A stretch of DNA of 64,000 nt, taken from NCBI RefSeq assembly GCF_030295765.1, contig NZ_AP027292.1, forward strand, positions 1,860,001 through 1,924,000, read 5' to 3'. Shown piece after piece: positions 6,610-16,734 of the stretch. The position numbers were made by a program, and so were the translations under genes. The DNA comes from Neptuniibacter halophilus. GTDB lineage: Bacteria > Pseudomonadota > Gammaproteobacteria > Pseudomonadales > Balneatricaceae. Position 1 is the stretch's first letter. Each line of letters opens with the position of its first letter. The notes beneath the pieces are model-generated. The model was not told where the DNA came from, made no database searches, and saw only the letters and a list, made by a program, of their open reading frames with translations.

Positions 6610-8753
6610 CAGTTACCAAACAGGCCTTTCAGTTTATCGCCAAGTTTCTCTTTTACTTTTTCTTCGACTTCGGCTTTTTTCTCTTCTACCTTGGCCTTGG
6701 CTTTCTCCTTAACCTGTTTTTTCAGGGCATTGGTGATAAAGCTCAGGTCTGGTTTACAGAGTTTTGCCGGGTCGGTGTTAAAGCTGCCTTTACAGTCGAC
6801 AGGAATCTCTACACCTTCCAGTTTATCCGGGAAGGAGCAGGTTTCTTTGAACAGGTTGCGCTCCACCATAAAGCCAAGGCGGTAGTCCAGCATCTGTTGT
6901 GGCAGGTTGACGGTGCCTTTACCGCTGAGGCTCATGGCATCGAGCGCGGCTTTCAGGTCCTGATTGCTGACCACACCGTTTTTGATCGTGGTTGAAGCGC
7001 CCATATTGGCGAATGGGGTGGAGCGGTCCACTTCCTGAGTGTTAATACCCAGAGAGCTGACGTTGTTCATGCCCTGACATACGGTCTGGGCCATATCGAT
7101 ACCGTGCAGCACACCATCGGTCATATTGACCTGTGCGGTACCGGTCATGCTGTTAACAAAGTCATGAACTGAGTTGCCGCGCAGGGTAATGTTGGAGCTG
7201 GAGTTAAGTGCGCCGGTAATCTGGGCTTCGCCCGCCATAGCCGTCAGCACTTCGCCGATCTGAATTCCTTTTACCGTTTTGTTCGAGGTGATGACCGGGG
7301 TGTTGTTGCGAACATCCACGGTGACATTGTTACGCACGGTGCCGCTGTAGAGGTCGGCGTCGATTTTGCTGGCTTTGATCAGGCCGCCGTGGGCGCTGAC
7401 CTGCAACAGAATATTGCTGACATCCATTTTAGACACATGCAGTGCGCTCAGGCCCAGTTTGGCATCCAGCTCCAGTGCACGCAGTGCATCGATCGGCAGG
7501 ATCGGGTCTTTCGGGTAAGCGCTGCCGCCCTGACTGCTGCCGGAGGCCTTAGCGCTGGTCTGCTGAGGTTGTTCGCTGGCCGGTGGCATGTAGCGGTCTG
7601 CATTCAGTTTGTCACCCTGCAGGTTAACGCTGATATTGCTGTTGGCCAGATTGTAAGCAGCAGAGCCATTGAAGCTGGTGTCATCCAGTTTCAGGTTGAG
7701 GCTTTTGGCGGTCAGCGTATTGGCAGGCCCTGTCAGTTCCATATTCATGCTGATCGCTTTGAGTACGTTCGGGTCAGTGGTCTTAACTTCTGCCTGACCG
7801 ACACTGCTGAGCAGCTTGTTCAGATCAAATGGCGCGACCGCCAGTTTGCCGCTGATCTCCGGGGCTGCGAAGTTTTTCACGGCCAGCGCGCCTTCGGCTT
7901 TGAGATTGGCCAGGCCGAGGCTGAGGTTGTTCAGGTTCAGCATCTGCCGGGTCAGGTCGGCATCAATATCGGCTTTAGTCGCCAGTGTCAGTGAGTTGCC
8001 CGCCAGCGGTTTGCCGCTGAGGTTGATCTCGCTGTCGAGACCTTTGATTTTGTACTGCTGTTTATCCAGATCCAGATAAAACTCGGCGGCCAGCTTAGCG
8101 ATGGCTTTGATCTGCTCTTCGCCCTTAACGCTCTGGGTTGCGGTAAAACTCAGTTCAGCCGGGAAGAACGCCTGTGTCACGACCTGACCGGAACTCATGT
8201 TGAAGTCGCTGAGCAGGGCTTCGCTGTCGCTGGTTTTATCCAGATAGCTGATACGGCCATTACTGATCTGGATGCTGTCGATATCCAGTGCCAGCGCGGG
8301 GCCGGCTTCACCAGCACTGTCGGCAGAACCGCTGTCTGCCTGCTGAGTGCCTTGTGAGGTGCTGATTGTGGCGCTCCAGTTGTTGCTGCCATCTTTCTCC
8401 TGAATCAGGTTCAGATTCAGACCATCAACCACTACGCTCTGCATTTCGACCTGACCGGAGAACAGTGCGGCAATGCGAACAGAAACCTGTGCCTGATTGA
8501 GGCTGGCCAGATCGGGCTTGCCGGGGAACTTAACATCGATTTTGTTAACTTCGAGACCCAGCCATGGGAACACGGACCAGCCGATATCACCGTTAATTTT
8601 CAGCTCGACGCCGCCTTTTTCCAGTGCCGCCTGCTCGATCTCCGGCTTGTATTCATTGGGGTCGAAAAATGCCCCCAGAATTGCTCCGCCGGCGAGAATA
8701 ACCACAACCACCAGGGCGGCTAATCCAGCGATGATTTTCAGCAAACCTTTCAT
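6609..8753 (-). CDS. AsmA-family outer-membrane biogenesis protein
   Basis: 714 residues. One N-terminal membrane anchor ([20 protein letters not shown]), then a long periplasmic AsmA domain ([20 protein letters not shown] is typical) and the C-terminal AsmA_2 region ([31 protein letters not shown]). AsmA-type proteins are bridge-like lipid carriers thought to move phospholipid between membranes. The last 40 residues are a Lys/Glu-rich helix ([18 protein letters not shown]). The asmA-mutY arrangement is common in pseudomonads. Confidence 0.93.
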   Translation of the reverse strand: MKGLLKIIAGLAALVVVVILAGGAILGAFFDPNEYKPEIEQAALEKGGVELKINGDIGWSVFPWLGLEVNKIDVKFPGKPDLASLNQAQVSVRIAALFSGQVEMQSVVVDGLNLNLIQEKDGSNNWSATISTSQGTQQADSGSADSAGEAGPALALDIDSIQISNGRISYLDKTSDSEALLSDFNMSSGQVVTQAFFPAELSFTATQSVKGEEQIKAIAKLAAEFYLDLDKQQYKIKGLDSEINLSGKPLAGNSLTLATKADIDADLTRQMLNLNNLSLGLANLKAEGALAVKNFAAPEISGKLAVAPFDLNKLLSSVGQAEVKTTDPNVLKAISMNMELTGPANTLTAKSLNLKLDDTSFNGSAAYNLANSNISVNLQGDKLNADRYMPPASEQPQQTSAKASGSSQGGSAYPKDPILPIDALRALELDAKLGLSALHVSKMDVSNILLQVSAHGGLIKASKIDADLYSGTVRNNVTVDVRNNTPVITSNKTVKGIQIGEVLTAMAGEAQITGALNSSSNITLRGNSVHDFVNSMTGTAQVNMTDGVLHGIDMAQTVCQGMNNVSSLGINTQEVDRSTPFANMGASTTIKNGVVSNQDLKAALDAMSLSGKGTVNLPQQMLDYRLGFMVERNLFKETCSFPDKLEGVEIPVDCKGSFNTDPAKLCKPDLSFITNALKKQVKEKAKAKVEEKKAEVEEKVKEKLGDKLKGLFGN

Positions 8754-8843
8754 TGTTCTCTCCTTGGTCCAGGTTCCGAAGGGTTGAGGATAAACGGAAT
8801 TAGTGAAGTTTCAACGGCAAAGCCTGAAGGTCGGATTAATAAT

Positions 8844-9749
8844 TCAGCAGCAGACCCGGTTTTTACCCTCGTTCTTGGCTTTGTAGAGGGCCAGATCGGC
8901 CTGTTTCAGCATCATTTCCCGGTCGGAAAACGCCAGATCCAGTTCACCGACACCGATGCTGGCGGTCACCTGCAGCACTTCACCGTGCATGATCTCGATC
9001 TCAAGCTGACGCAGTTGTGCCAGATAGCGTTCGGCGATCTGCACCGCCTGCTGCTTACTGGTTTCCGGGAGAATGATCATAAATTCCTCGCCGCCGTACC
9101 GGCAGACAAAATCGTGGGCCCGGGAGTAGCGATCCAGCGCCCGGGCCGTGCGTTTCAGAACCGCATCACCGGCATCATGGCCGAAGGTATCGTTGATCTG
9201 TTTGAAGTTATCCAGATCCAGCAGGATGGCGCAGATCGGTCGCTGCCGACGGGTGGCTTCCTGACAGAGCTTCTTCAGTTGCTTGCGACCCTCGCGCCGG
9301 TTGTAGATGCCGGTCAGGTCGTCATAGGTCGCCAGACGCTGAAATTTTTTCTCCAGAATTTTTTGCTCAGTAATATCGATAATGGCACCGAGCAGCCCGG
9401 CGACATTGCCCTGTTCATCCACAAAGGTGGCTTTGTGGAACTTAACGTAGATGGTCTCTTCTCCTGCCCGGTGTACCGGGGTTTCGTAAATCTGGGTGCC
9501 GGGGTTGGCCAGTAGCTCCTGATCAGATGCGTGGAAGATGGAGGCCGGGATTTTGTCGAACAGTTCGAACACATCTTTGCCGATGATCTGCTCCCGCTGC
9601 AGGCCGACATACTCTTCGTAGGCCCGGTTGCAGCCGAGATAACGGAAATTCAGATCTTTATAGTAGATAGGGAAAGGCAGGGCATCAATAACCAGCAGCA
9701 GAACCTGATGGTTGTCTTCGAGTAGTTGGTGCAGAACCTCATCGTTCAT
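8844..9749 (-). CDS. PAS-GGDEF diguanylate cyclase
   Basis: 301 residues: a PAS domain (about 15-135, LPFPIYYKDLNFRYLGCNRA) and a GGDEF domain (140-300). The active site RYGGEEF is intact, and the product-inhibition I-site RAHD lies five residues upstream, so this should be an active, feedback-inhibited cyclase making c-di-GMP. No membrane segment, so it is cytoplasmic. Transcribed divergently from hisB; no functional link is evident. Confidence 0.95.
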   Translation of the reverse strand: MNDEVLHQLLEDNHQVLLLVIDALPFPIYYKDLNFRYLGCNRAYEEYVGLQREQIIGKDVFELFDKIPASIFHASDQELLANPGTQIYETPVHRAGEETIYVKFHKATFVDEQGNVAGLLGAIIDITEQKILEKKFQRLATYDDLTGIYNRREGRKQLKKLCQEATRRQRPICAILLDLDNFKQINDTFGHDAGDAVLKRTARALDRYSRAHDFVCRYGGEEFMIILPETSKQQAVQIAERYLAQLRQLEIEIMHGEVLQVTASIGVGELDLAFSDREMMLKQADLALYKAKNEGKNRVCC

Positions 9750-9854
9750 CGCGCTGGCTTTCTCCCGGAGGCTGAATACTTAAAAGATAGATCAGGAGTC
9801 AGTGCTTTGCTGGTTAAGGGCCGCTTCTCATGTGCATGGATCAGGTGTTGGTTG

Positions 9855-9860
9855 TATAAT
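9855..9860 (+). promoter_or_regulatory. Candidate -10 element of the his operon
   Basis: A perfect TATAAT lies 33 bases before the hisB start codon. The -35 region (around 9832-9837) is a poor match, so the assignment rests on the -10 box and position only. Confidence 0.4.
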
Positions 9861-9892
9861 CTGCGCTCTGTTTAACCTAGCGGGAGATAACC

Positions 9893-10486
9893 ATGGCGGA
9901 ACGTACAGCCAAGGTAAGCCGAAATACTCTGGAGACGCAGATCACTGTGTCGGTCAATATCGATGGTAGCGGTCAGTTTAAGGCTGAAACCGGTGTGCCT
10001 TTTCTTGAGCACATGATGGAGCAGATCTCCCGTCATGGTCTGATCGATCTTGATATCCATGCGGTGGGCGATACCCACATTGATGACCACCATACGGTGG
10101 AAGATATTGGTATTACTCTGGGTCAGGCGTTTAAGGAAGCCGTGGGTGATCGTAAAGGGATCATGCGCTACGGCCACGCTTACTGCCCGCTGGATGAGGC
10201 ACTGTCCCGTGTTGTGATTGATTTCTCCGGTCGTCCGGGTCTGGACATGAAAGTAGAGTTCACCCGTGGCAATATCGGTCGTTTTGATACTCAGTTGTTC
10301 TGGGAGTTTTTCCAGGGCTTCGTTAATCACGCCGGCGTGACTCTGCATATTGACAATATCAAAGGTTTCAACGCTCACCATCAGGCGGAGACGATCTTTA
10401 AAGCCTTTGGTCGTGCCCTGCGTTACGCGCTGGAAATTGATGCGCGCGCAGCGGACGTTATGCCATCCACTAAGGGGTGTTTGTAA
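9893..10486 (+). CDS. hisB: Imidazoleglycerol-phosphate dehydratase HisB
   Basis: 197 residues, the length of the single-domain HisB (no fused phosphatase as in E. coli). Mn-binding motifs are present twice: [13 protein letters not shown] with [14 protein letters not shown], and [15 protein letters not shown] with [17 protein letters not shown]. Catalyses step six of histidine synthesis. GGGAGA upstream of ATG 9893 is the ribosome site. First of three consecutive his genes. Confidence 0.97.
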   Translation: MAERTAKVSRNTLETQITVSVNIDGSGQFKAETGVPFLEHMMEQISRHGLIDLDIHAVGDTHIDDHHTVEDIGITLGQAFKEAVGDRKGIMRYGHAYCPLDEALSRVVIDFSGRPGLDMKVEFTRGNIGRFDTQLFWEFFQGFVNHAGVTLHIDNIKGFNAHHQAETIFKAFGRALRYALEIDARAADVMPSTKGCL

Positions 10487-10489
10487 ACC

Positions 10490-11134
10490 ATGTCGACGGT
10501 AGCGGTAATCGACTACGGAATGGGCAACCTGCACTCGGTTGCCAAGGCGCTGGAATTTGTTCAGCCCGGTGTTGAGGTTTGGGTCACAGCCGACCCGGAA
10601 CGGGTTGCCAGCGCTGATCGGGTAATCCTGCCCGGTGTTGGTGCGATGCGTGATTGTATGGCAGAGATCCTGCGCGCAGGAGTGGATAAAGAGGTCACTG
10701 ATGCAATCAACTCCGGCAAGCCGTTTCTCGGTATTTGTGTCGGAATGCAGGCCCTGCTGCAGCGTTCAGAAGAGAACGGCGGTGTGGACTGTCTGGCGCA
10801 CTTCGACGGTGAAGTGAAATACTTCGGTGATGATCTGCGTGAAGAGGGCGACCGGCTTAAAGTTCCGCATATGGGCTGGAACGAAGTGGCGCAGATGATC
10901 GATCATCCCCTGTGGAGCGAGATCGAAGATGGCAGCCGCTTCTATTTTGTCCACAGCTACTACGTGCAGTCAGAACAGCGTGATCTGGTGGCGGGCGTTT
11001 GCCGTTACGGTCTGCAGTTTGATGTGGCACTGGCGCGGGATAACGTGTTTGCGGTGCAGTTCCACCCGGAGAAAAGCTCGAAGGCGGGTCTGCAACTTCT
11101 GAAAAATTTCCTCAACTGGGACGGTAAGATCTGA
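10490..11134 (+). CDS. hisH: Imidazole glycerol phosphate synthase glutaminase subunit HisH
   Basis: 214 residues, class I amidotransferase. Catalytic triad: Cys in LGICVGMQ, and His/Glu in AVQFHPEKS. It supplies ammonia to HisF. Starts 3 bases after hisB and its TGA overlaps the hisF ATG, so the HisH and HisF subunits are translationally coupled. In most gammaproteobacteria hisA lies between these two genes; it is missing here. Confidence 0.97.
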   Translation: MSTVAVIDYGMGNLHSVAKALEFVQPGVEVWVTADPERVASADRVILPGVGAMRDCMAEILRAGVDKEVTDAINSGKPFLGICVGMQALLQRSEENGGVDCLAHFDGEVKYFGDDLREEGDRLKVPHMGWNEVAQMIDHPLWSEIEDGSRFYFVHSYYVQSEQRDLVAGVCRYGLQFDVALARDNVFAVQFHPEKSSKAGLQLLKNFLNWDGKI

Positions 11135-11907
11135 TGGCTCTGGCAAAACGCATTATTCCCTGTCTGGATGTGGAAAACGGCCGTGTAGTTAAGGGCGTTA
11201 AGTTTGTCGATATCCGCGATGCGGGTGACCCGGTTGAGGTTGCCAAACGCTACGACGAGCAGGGCGCTGACGAGATCACCTTTCTCGATATCACCGCGAC
11301 GCACGAAGGTCGTGACACGATGGTTGAAACGGTTGAGCGGATGGCCTCTCAGGTATTTATCCCGCTGACTGTGGGGGGCGGTATCCGCACCTGCGAAGAT
11401 ATCCGTACCATGCTTAATGCCGGTGCCGATAAGGTATCCATTAACTCGGCGGCGGTGTTTAACCCTGAGTTTGTGAAAGAAGCCTCTGATCGCTTCGGTT
11501 CTCAGTGCATTGTGGTGGCGATCGACGCGAAAAAGGTCTCTGCCGCAGACGAAGAGGATCGCTGGGAGATCTTCACCCACGGTGGCCGCAAGCCAACCGG
11601 TATCGATGCCATTGAGTGGGCGCGGAAGATGGTGGCGCTTGGCGCCGGTGAGATCCTGCTGACCTCGATGGATCAGGACGGGGTGAAGAACGGTTACGAT
11701 ATTGCCCTGACCCGTGCGATCAGCGAAGCGGTCAATGTACCGGTGATCGCCTCCGGTGGTGTTGGTAATCTGGATCATCTGGTCGAAGGCTGTATTGAAG
11801 GAAAGGCAGATGCGGTACTGGCGGCATCAATCTTCCACTTTAATGAGTACACCGTGCCGCAGGCGAAAGCCTACATGCGGGAACGGGGCATAGAAGTCCG
11901 GCTCTGA
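11134..11907 (+). CDS. hisF: Imidazole glycerol phosphate synthase cyclase subunit HisF
   Basis: 257 residues, a full-length (beta-alpha)8 barrel. Key features: [21 protein letters not shown] with catalytic Asp-11, the phosphate-binding TVGGGIRT and IASGGVGN, and the second catalytic Asp in SMDQDG. The sequence is HisF rather than its paralogue HisA: it opens with IIPCLDV, has [10 protein letters not shown], and ends [11 protein letters not shown]. Confidence 0.97.
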   Translation: MALAKRIIPCLDVENGRVVKGVKFVDIRDAGDPVEVAKRYDEQGADEITFLDITATHEGRDTMVETVERMASQVFIPLTVGGGIRTCEDIRTMLNAGADKVSINSAAVFNPEFVKEASDRFGSQCIVVAIDAKKVSAADEEDRWEIFTHGGRKPTGIDAIEWARKMVALGAGEILLTSMDQDGVKNGYDIALTRAISEAVNVPVIASGGVGNLDHLVEGCIEGKADAVLAASIFHFNEYTVPQAKAYMRERGIEVRL

Positions 11908-11917
11908 TCAGAACCTG

Positions 11918-11943
11918 AAAGCCTCGCACTGCGGGGCTTTTTT
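11918..11943 (+). terminator. Terminator of hisBHF
   Basis: AAAGCCTCGC pairs with GCGGGGCTTT around a 3-base loop, followed by a T run, 10 bases after the hisF stop. Confidence 0.85.
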
Positions 11944-12042
11944 GTATCTGCCGGACACCGCTCAGGTTTTGAACGAGTCTGGTGCTCAGGCGGGTCATGA
12001 TGCATTATCAGCCATATCACAAACCATATAACAGGGATGAGT

Positions 12043-13044
12043 ATGAGATATTGGGCCGGTTTCACACTGCTGCTTTTCTGTGGGCTTTTAAATGCAGCGG
12101 GGTCTGTAGTGGTTAAACCACTGGACGAATTACTGCAGCCTTCATCTGACAGCGCGCCGGCTGAAGTGGTTAACGAAGAGCACTCGCTGCTCAGTGCCCG
12201 TATCAGCGCCAGAGTCGAGCAGGTGCTGGTTCAGGTCGGCGATCAGGTGCAACAGGATCAGCCACTGCTGAAACTGGAATGCCGCGATTACGAGCTCGCA
12301 CAGCAACAGGCCGAAGCGGCTGTGCAGGCTCTTCAGGCCCAGTTGCAACTGGCCCGGCAACAACTCTCCCGCGCGCAACGTCTGCTGCAACAGAAAAATG
12401 CCTCTCAGGAACTGCGTGACCAGCGTCAGGCCGAACTCAATAGTTTGCTGGCACAGCAGCAGGGCAGCAAAGCGGCGCTGGCTGAAGCCGGGCTGATGGT
12501 GCAGCGTTGTACCCCATTGGCGCCGTTTGCCGGCGTGATTACTTCCCGTCAGATCAGCCCCGGTGCACTGGTGGCACCGGGCACGCCGATGCTCAAAGTT
12601 CTGCGTCAGGGCAGTCAGGAGGTCAGTGCTGCCCTGACCCGGGAGCAGGCAGCGCAACTGCGCCGCAGCCCGGAGATCTGGCTGCAGTTGAATCAGCAGC
12701 GATATCCGTTACAGCTCCGGGCTATTCTGCCGTTGCTGGAAAGCCGGGCCCGTACTCAGCAGGTCAGACTCGGCTTCAGCGCTGAACCAGCGATTTCCGG
12801 TGCCAGTGGCCGGTTGTTCTGGCAGTCAGGGGAGCAGCGCCTGCCGATTCGCTATGTTGCGTCCCGGCAGGGGCAGCTGGGCGTGATGCAGGTGGTGGAT
12901 GGCAAGGCACAGTTTGTTGTGCTCCCGGATGCCATTGAGGGGCAAGCGGCCCGGGTCGGTCTGCCCGGCGACAGTCTGATTATTGTCGAGGGGCAACACT
13001 CGGTTATTGACGGCGCAAGTGTCACTCTGGCCGGTGAGGAATAG
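12043..13044 (+). CDS. RND efflux periplasmic adaptor (membrane fusion protein)
   Basis: 333 residues from ATG 12043, chosen because CAGGG lies 7 bases upstream (ATG 12037 is too close). N-terminal hydrophobic signal segment, then a biotinyl-lipoyl-like hairpin domain (LSARISARVEQVLVQVGDQVQQDQPLLKLE), a Gln/Ala-rich coiled coil (about 90-150), and beta-barrel domains (TPLAPFAGVITSRQISPGALV). It links the RND pump in the next gene to an outer-membrane channel, probably a TolC protein encoded elsewhere. It ends 4 bases before the pump start. Confidence 0.9.
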   Translation: MRYWAGFTLLLFCGLLNAAGSVVVKPLDELLQPSSDSAPAEVVNEEHSLLSARISARVEQVLVQVGDQVQQDQPLLKLECRDYELAQQQAEAAVQALQAQLQLARQQLSRAQRLLQQKNASQELRDQRQAELNSLLAQQQGSKAALAEAGLMVQRCTPLAPFAGVITSRQISPGALVAPGTPMLKVLRQGSQEVSAALTREQAAQLRRSPEIWLQLNQQRYPLQLRAILPLLESRARTQQVRLGFSAEPAISGASGRLFWQSGEQRLPIRYVASRQGQLGVMQVVDGKAQFVVLPDAIEGQAARVGLPGDSLIIVEGQHSVIDGASVTLAGEE

Positions 13045-13048
13045 AGGG

Positions 13049-16000
13049 ATGATGAGCCGTTTATTCCGCAATCATGTGCTGGCGAATCTGACCTTTGTTC
13101 TGGTGCTGGTCATCGGCGCGCTGTGTTATCAGTTGCTGCCGCGGCAACAGGATCCGACGATCAACTTCAACTGGGTGGTAGTGACCACCGTGTTGCCCGG
13201 AGCCAGTGCCGGGGATATTGAAAAGCGGGTGACTGACCCGCTGGAAGATGCGATAGAAAATGTCTCAGATATCAAATTTGCCTCCTCTAACAGCCGTGAG
13301 GCCGTATCCAGCCTGTTGATCCGGTTTCAGGATATTGATGCCCGGACTTTTGATAAGCGCATCAACGATCTGCGCCGTGAGATACAGAATGTTGAGGATG
13401 AGCTGCCGGAGAACGCCTCCGATCCGGTGATCCTTGAGCTGACCAGCGCCAACGCTTTCCCCAGTGTGACGGTCGCGGTAACCGCACTGGATGATGACGA
13501 AAACCTGCGGATTCAGGCCCGGAATATCGAAGAGGATCTGGAGCGTCTGGCCGGCATTGACCGGGTGGACCCGGTGGGGCTTGATGACCCGGAACTGCAG
13601 GTCAACTTTGATCCGGCGGTGTTACAGGCACTGTCTCTTTCGCCCACTGATCTGGCAGATACAGTAGCGGTATGGTTCCGCGATATCTCCGCCGGCAGTG
13701 TTGAGGTGGGCGGTCAGTCCTGGCTGGTGCGGATGGTCGGGCGCAGTGCCGACCCGGATCAGGTGAAGCAGATTCCGCTGGTGGGGCTGCAGGGGCAGGA
13801 GATCCGGCTGAGCCGGATTGCCGAGGTTACACAAACCCGTGAAAAAGCAGCGCAGGATGCGGTGATTAACGGCAAGCCTGCTGTTGTGCTGGCGGTTATG
13901 AAAAAGGCGGATGCCAATACGCTGGAGCTGGTGGAGCGGGTTAAAACCTACATGGATCAGCGGAACCTGCTGGCGACCTCCACCGGCGTTGAACTGGTTA
14001 TGGTCGATGATCAGACCATTCCCACCCGGGAGGCGATCAGCCTGATGCAGAATAATGCCCTGATCGGCCTGCTGCTGGTGCTTCTGGTGGCGTGGCTGTT
14101 CCTTGGCGCACGCATCGCTTTTCTCACCGCCATCGGTATTCCTTTTATTCTCGCCGGTACTTTCTGGGTGCTCTGGGGGATGGGAGAAACGCTGAATGTA
14201 ACGGTGCTGCTGGGCGTCGTGATCGTACTCGGGATGCTGGTGGATGATGCGGTGGTTGTGGTCGAGGCGATTTACTACCGTATGCAGCTCGGACAGCCGG
14301 CCTATCAGGCCACCTTGGCCTCACTCAGTGAAGTGGGGCGACCGGTGATCAGCGCCGTCCTCACCACCATGGCGGCATTTATGCCACTGATGCTGCTGCC
14401 GGGCATTCTCGGTGATTTTATGCGGGTGATCCCGATGGTTGTCACCATTGCACTGGCGATCTCGCTGATTGAAGCGTTCTGGATGCTGCCGGTGCACGTC
14501 AGCGTAGCGCGGGTAAGTTTTGCCGATCCCGGCCGGATGCAGCGGTTCCGGGTCAGGATGACCCACAAAATTCAGATCAGTTATGTGCGCAGCCTGATCT
14601 GGGCGATGCGCCGCCCGATACTGACGTTCAGTCTGATTATCGCGTTGTTCACCGGTGCCATGGGAGCGCTGGGGGCGGGGCTGATCAAGCTGGACTTTTT
14701 TGCCTCTGATCCACTGCGGCTGTTTTACGTCAATATTGAGATGGCACCGCAGACGCCGCTGGCCACTACCCTCGATAAAGTCCGGCAGATGGAACAACTG
14801 GTGCGTAAGCACCTGAAAGATGAAGACCTGCGTGCGGTGGTTGGCTACGCCGGGCAGCAGTTCACCGAGACTGCACCGATGTTCGGCGAACATTACGGAC
14901 AGGTGCTGGTGGGTCTGCAGCCGAAGACCGATACCAATCGTTCCGTAGATGAGCTGCTGGCCGCGGTACGGGAGGATGCGCTGGCACTGCCGGGGCCGGT
15001 GAATACCACCTTCCTGCGTCTTGCCGGTGGCCCTCCGGTGTCGAGGCCGATCAGTATCAAAGTGCGCGGTGATGAGTACGCTGAGATCCGTGCGGCTGCG
15101 GATGCGCTGAAGGCGTTTATGGCGCAGGTGCCGGAGATTACCGATATCAGTGATGATGCCGGTGGTGGGCGGATGACCCTGACCCTGCAGGCGGATTATG
15201 ATGCGATCACCCGGGCCGGTCTGAATCCATTGCAGGTGATCCGTACTGCACAACTGCTGGTGGATGGTGAAGTGGTGGCGGATATGCAGCATGAGGGGGA
15301 AAAGCTCGAGGTCCGGGTGCGGGCAAAACCGCAAGCCTACACCGACATTGATCAACTGCTGGATTTCAAACTACCGCTGCCGGATGGGGGGCAGGTGCCC
15401 TTGTCTGAGCTGGTCAGCTTTAAGCGCGAACAGGCACTGGGCAATATCCGTCACTACAACTTCCGCCGGGCCATCACCGTGGAGGCGGATCTGTTGCCGG
15501 AGAGTATCGATACCGTGACCGCCAATGCCATGGTCGTGGAGCACTGGAACAGTCAGTTGCTGTCGCAGTTCCCTAATCTGGATCTGGATTTCTCCGGGGA
15601 GCTGGATGATATTCAGGAGAGTATGGACGCAATCGGCATCCTGTTCCTGTTCGGTATCGGGCTGATGTACCTGATTCTTGGCACTCAGTTTGCCAGTTAC
15701 TGGCAGCCGCTGATGATTCTGATGACCATTCCGATGGCGTTTACCGGCGTGGTGATGGGCCTGCTGCTGACCAGCAATCCTCTGAGCCTGTTTACCATGT
15801 ACGGCGTAGTTGCGCTGGCCGGAATCGCTGTAAACGCGGCGATTGTACTGATCTCAGCGGGTAACCAGCGACTGGAAAAGGGAATGTCGGTGAAGCATGC
15901 CACGCTGTACGCGGCCCGGCGCAGGGTGATTCCGATTCTGATTACCTCGCTGACCACCATCGCCGGGCTTTTCTCACTGGCGACCGGTCTCGGTGGGCAC

Positions 16001-16150
16001 TCTCTGATCTGGGGGCCGGTGGCAACGGCGATTGTCAGCGGTCTGGCGTTTTCTACCGTACTGACATTGTTCCTGATCCCGATGCTCTACCGGATATTTA
16101 TGCAGTGGTCACACAAAGTGGTCACGGATGAGGAGCGTGCAACTTTATGA
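13049..16150 (+). CDS. RND-family efflux transporter, inner-membrane pump
   Basis: 1033 residues from ATG 13049 (ATG 13052 is equally possible). Typical HAE-type architecture: N-terminal TM1, periplasmic porter loop, TM2-6 with the GVVIVLGMLVDDAVVVVEAI helix carrying the paired Asp of the proton relay, a second large loop, and TM8-12 (YGVVALAGIAVNAAIVLISAGNQ). Proton-driven export of hydrophobic or amphiphilic compounds. The substrate cannot be told from sequence. Cotranscribed with the adaptor. Confidence 0.93.
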   Translation: MMSRLFRNHVLANLTFVLVLVIGALCYQLLPRQQDPTINFNWVVVTTVLPGASAGDIEKRVTDPLEDAIENVSDIKFASSNSREAVSSLLIRFQDIDARTFDKRINDLRREIQNVEDELPENASDPVILELTSANAFPSVTVAVTALDDDENLRIQARNIEEDLERLAGIDRVDPVGLDDPELQVNFDPAVLQALSLSPTDLADTVAVWFRDISAGSVEVGGQSWLVRMVGRSADPDQVKQIPLVGLQGQEIRLSRIAEVTQTREKAAQDAVINGKPAVVLAVMKKADANTLELVERVKTYMDQRNLLATSTGVELVMVDDQTIPTREAISLMQNNALIGLLLVLLVAWLFLGARIAFLTAIGIPFILAGTFWVLWGMGETLNVTVLLGVVIVLGMLVDDAVVVVEAIYYRMQLGQPAYQATLASLSEVGRPVISAVLTTMAAFMPLMLLPGILGDFMRVIPMVVTIALAISLIEAFWMLPVHVSVARVSFADPGRMQRFRVRMTHKIQISYVRSLIWAMRRPILTFSLIIALFTGAMGALGAGLIKLDFFASDPLRLFYVNIEMAPQTPLATTLDKVRQMEQLVRKHLKDEDLRAVVGYAGQQFTETAPMFGEHYGQVLVGLQPKTDTNRSVDELLAAVREDALALPGPVNTTFLRLAGGPPVSRPISIKVRGDEYAEIRAAADALKAFMAQVPEITDISDDAGGGRMTLTLQADYDAITRAGLNPLQVIRTAQLLVDGEVVADMQHEGEKLEVRVRAKPQAYTDIDQLLDFKLPLPDGGQVPLSELVSFKREQALGNIRHYNFRRAITVEADLLPESIDTVTANAMVVEHWNSQLLSQFPNLDLDFSGELDDIQESMDAIGILFLFGIGLMYLILGTQFASYWQPLMILMTIPMAFTGVVMGLLLTSNPLSLFTMYGVVALAGIAVNAAIVLISAGNQRLEKGMSVKHATLYAARRRVIPILITSLTTIAGLFSLATGLGGHSLIWGPVATAIVSGLAFSTVLTLFLIPMLYRIFMQWSHKVVTDEERATL

Positions 16151-16229
16151 TGATGGTGTTTTTGATCGAAAAAGAGACACTAAAGTAACAGCCCAGACGA
16201 TAGATGCTACCGCAACAGGAAATTCCAAT

Positions 16230-16676
16230 ATGAAAAAAATAATACCTGGAATGCTAATCAGTGCGTGGATAATCAGTCAGACCGCGAGTGCCGCGTTACT
16301 TCAGGTGCATGAAGAGCAGTTGCTCAGCTCCTGTCAGGCACTGAAGCAGCGACCGGCAGCGGTTGAAGCTGCGGCTTGCGCGACCTACATCAATGGCTTT
16401 ATCGATGGTGCACTGCTGACTGACTCGGAAAACGCCACTGAACTGCAGTCGGCAGATCAGGAGGATTTTATGTCTCGGGCACTGCGCACCCGGTTGGGTG
16501 GGCGCGAGGGCGAGGGACATTTTCTTCACTTTTGCGTTCCGGCGGAACGGGCGCGGGCAGAGATTATTCAACAGATCGCACCGCACATTGCCGGGGGGAA
16601 TGCCGGAGTGAGTCAATTAAAAGCGTCGATTTATGAAGGGCTGAAAGCCGAGTTGCCCTGCCCGGTTGTGAAATAA
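16230..16676 (+). CDS. Secreted Rap1a/Tai-like protein
   Basis: 148 residues from ATG 16230, chosen because it opens a clean Sec signal peptide (MKKIIPGMLISAWIISQTASA). The mature part has the layout of the Rap1a/Tai immunity fold: SCQALKQ, ACATYINGFIDGAL, HFCVPAERARAEII, with cysteines spaced to form disulfides. Known members neutralise type VI secretion amidase effectors, but none lies nearby and the family has many orphan members. The role is therefore open. It starts 80 bases after the RND pump. Confidence 0.6.
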   Translation: MKKIIPGMLISAWIISQTASAALLQVHEEQLLSSCQALKQRPAAVEAAACATYINGFIDGALLTDSENATELQSADQEDFMSRALRTRLGGREGEGHFLHFCVPAERARAEIIQQIAPHIAGGNAGVSQLKASIYEGLKAELPCPVVK

Positions 16677-16734
16677 GCAAAGCCAGAGGGCAGGGGCATC
16701 GGGGCAGCCGATTGCACCCTGCATCAAGGATTGA

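Noticed and set aside
6310..8079. Long open frames antisense to mutY and the asmA-family gene
   Set aside because: No recognisable domains or ribosome sites; they mirror the codon bias of the real genes.
14321..15355. A long open frame antisense to the RND pump
   Set aside because: Low-complexity His/Arg/Gln composition typical of the reverse of a high-GC coding region; no domain.
16680..16734. A terminator between the Rap1a-like gene and elbB
   Set aside because: An imperfect GC-rich hairpin can be drawn, but there is no T run on either strand.
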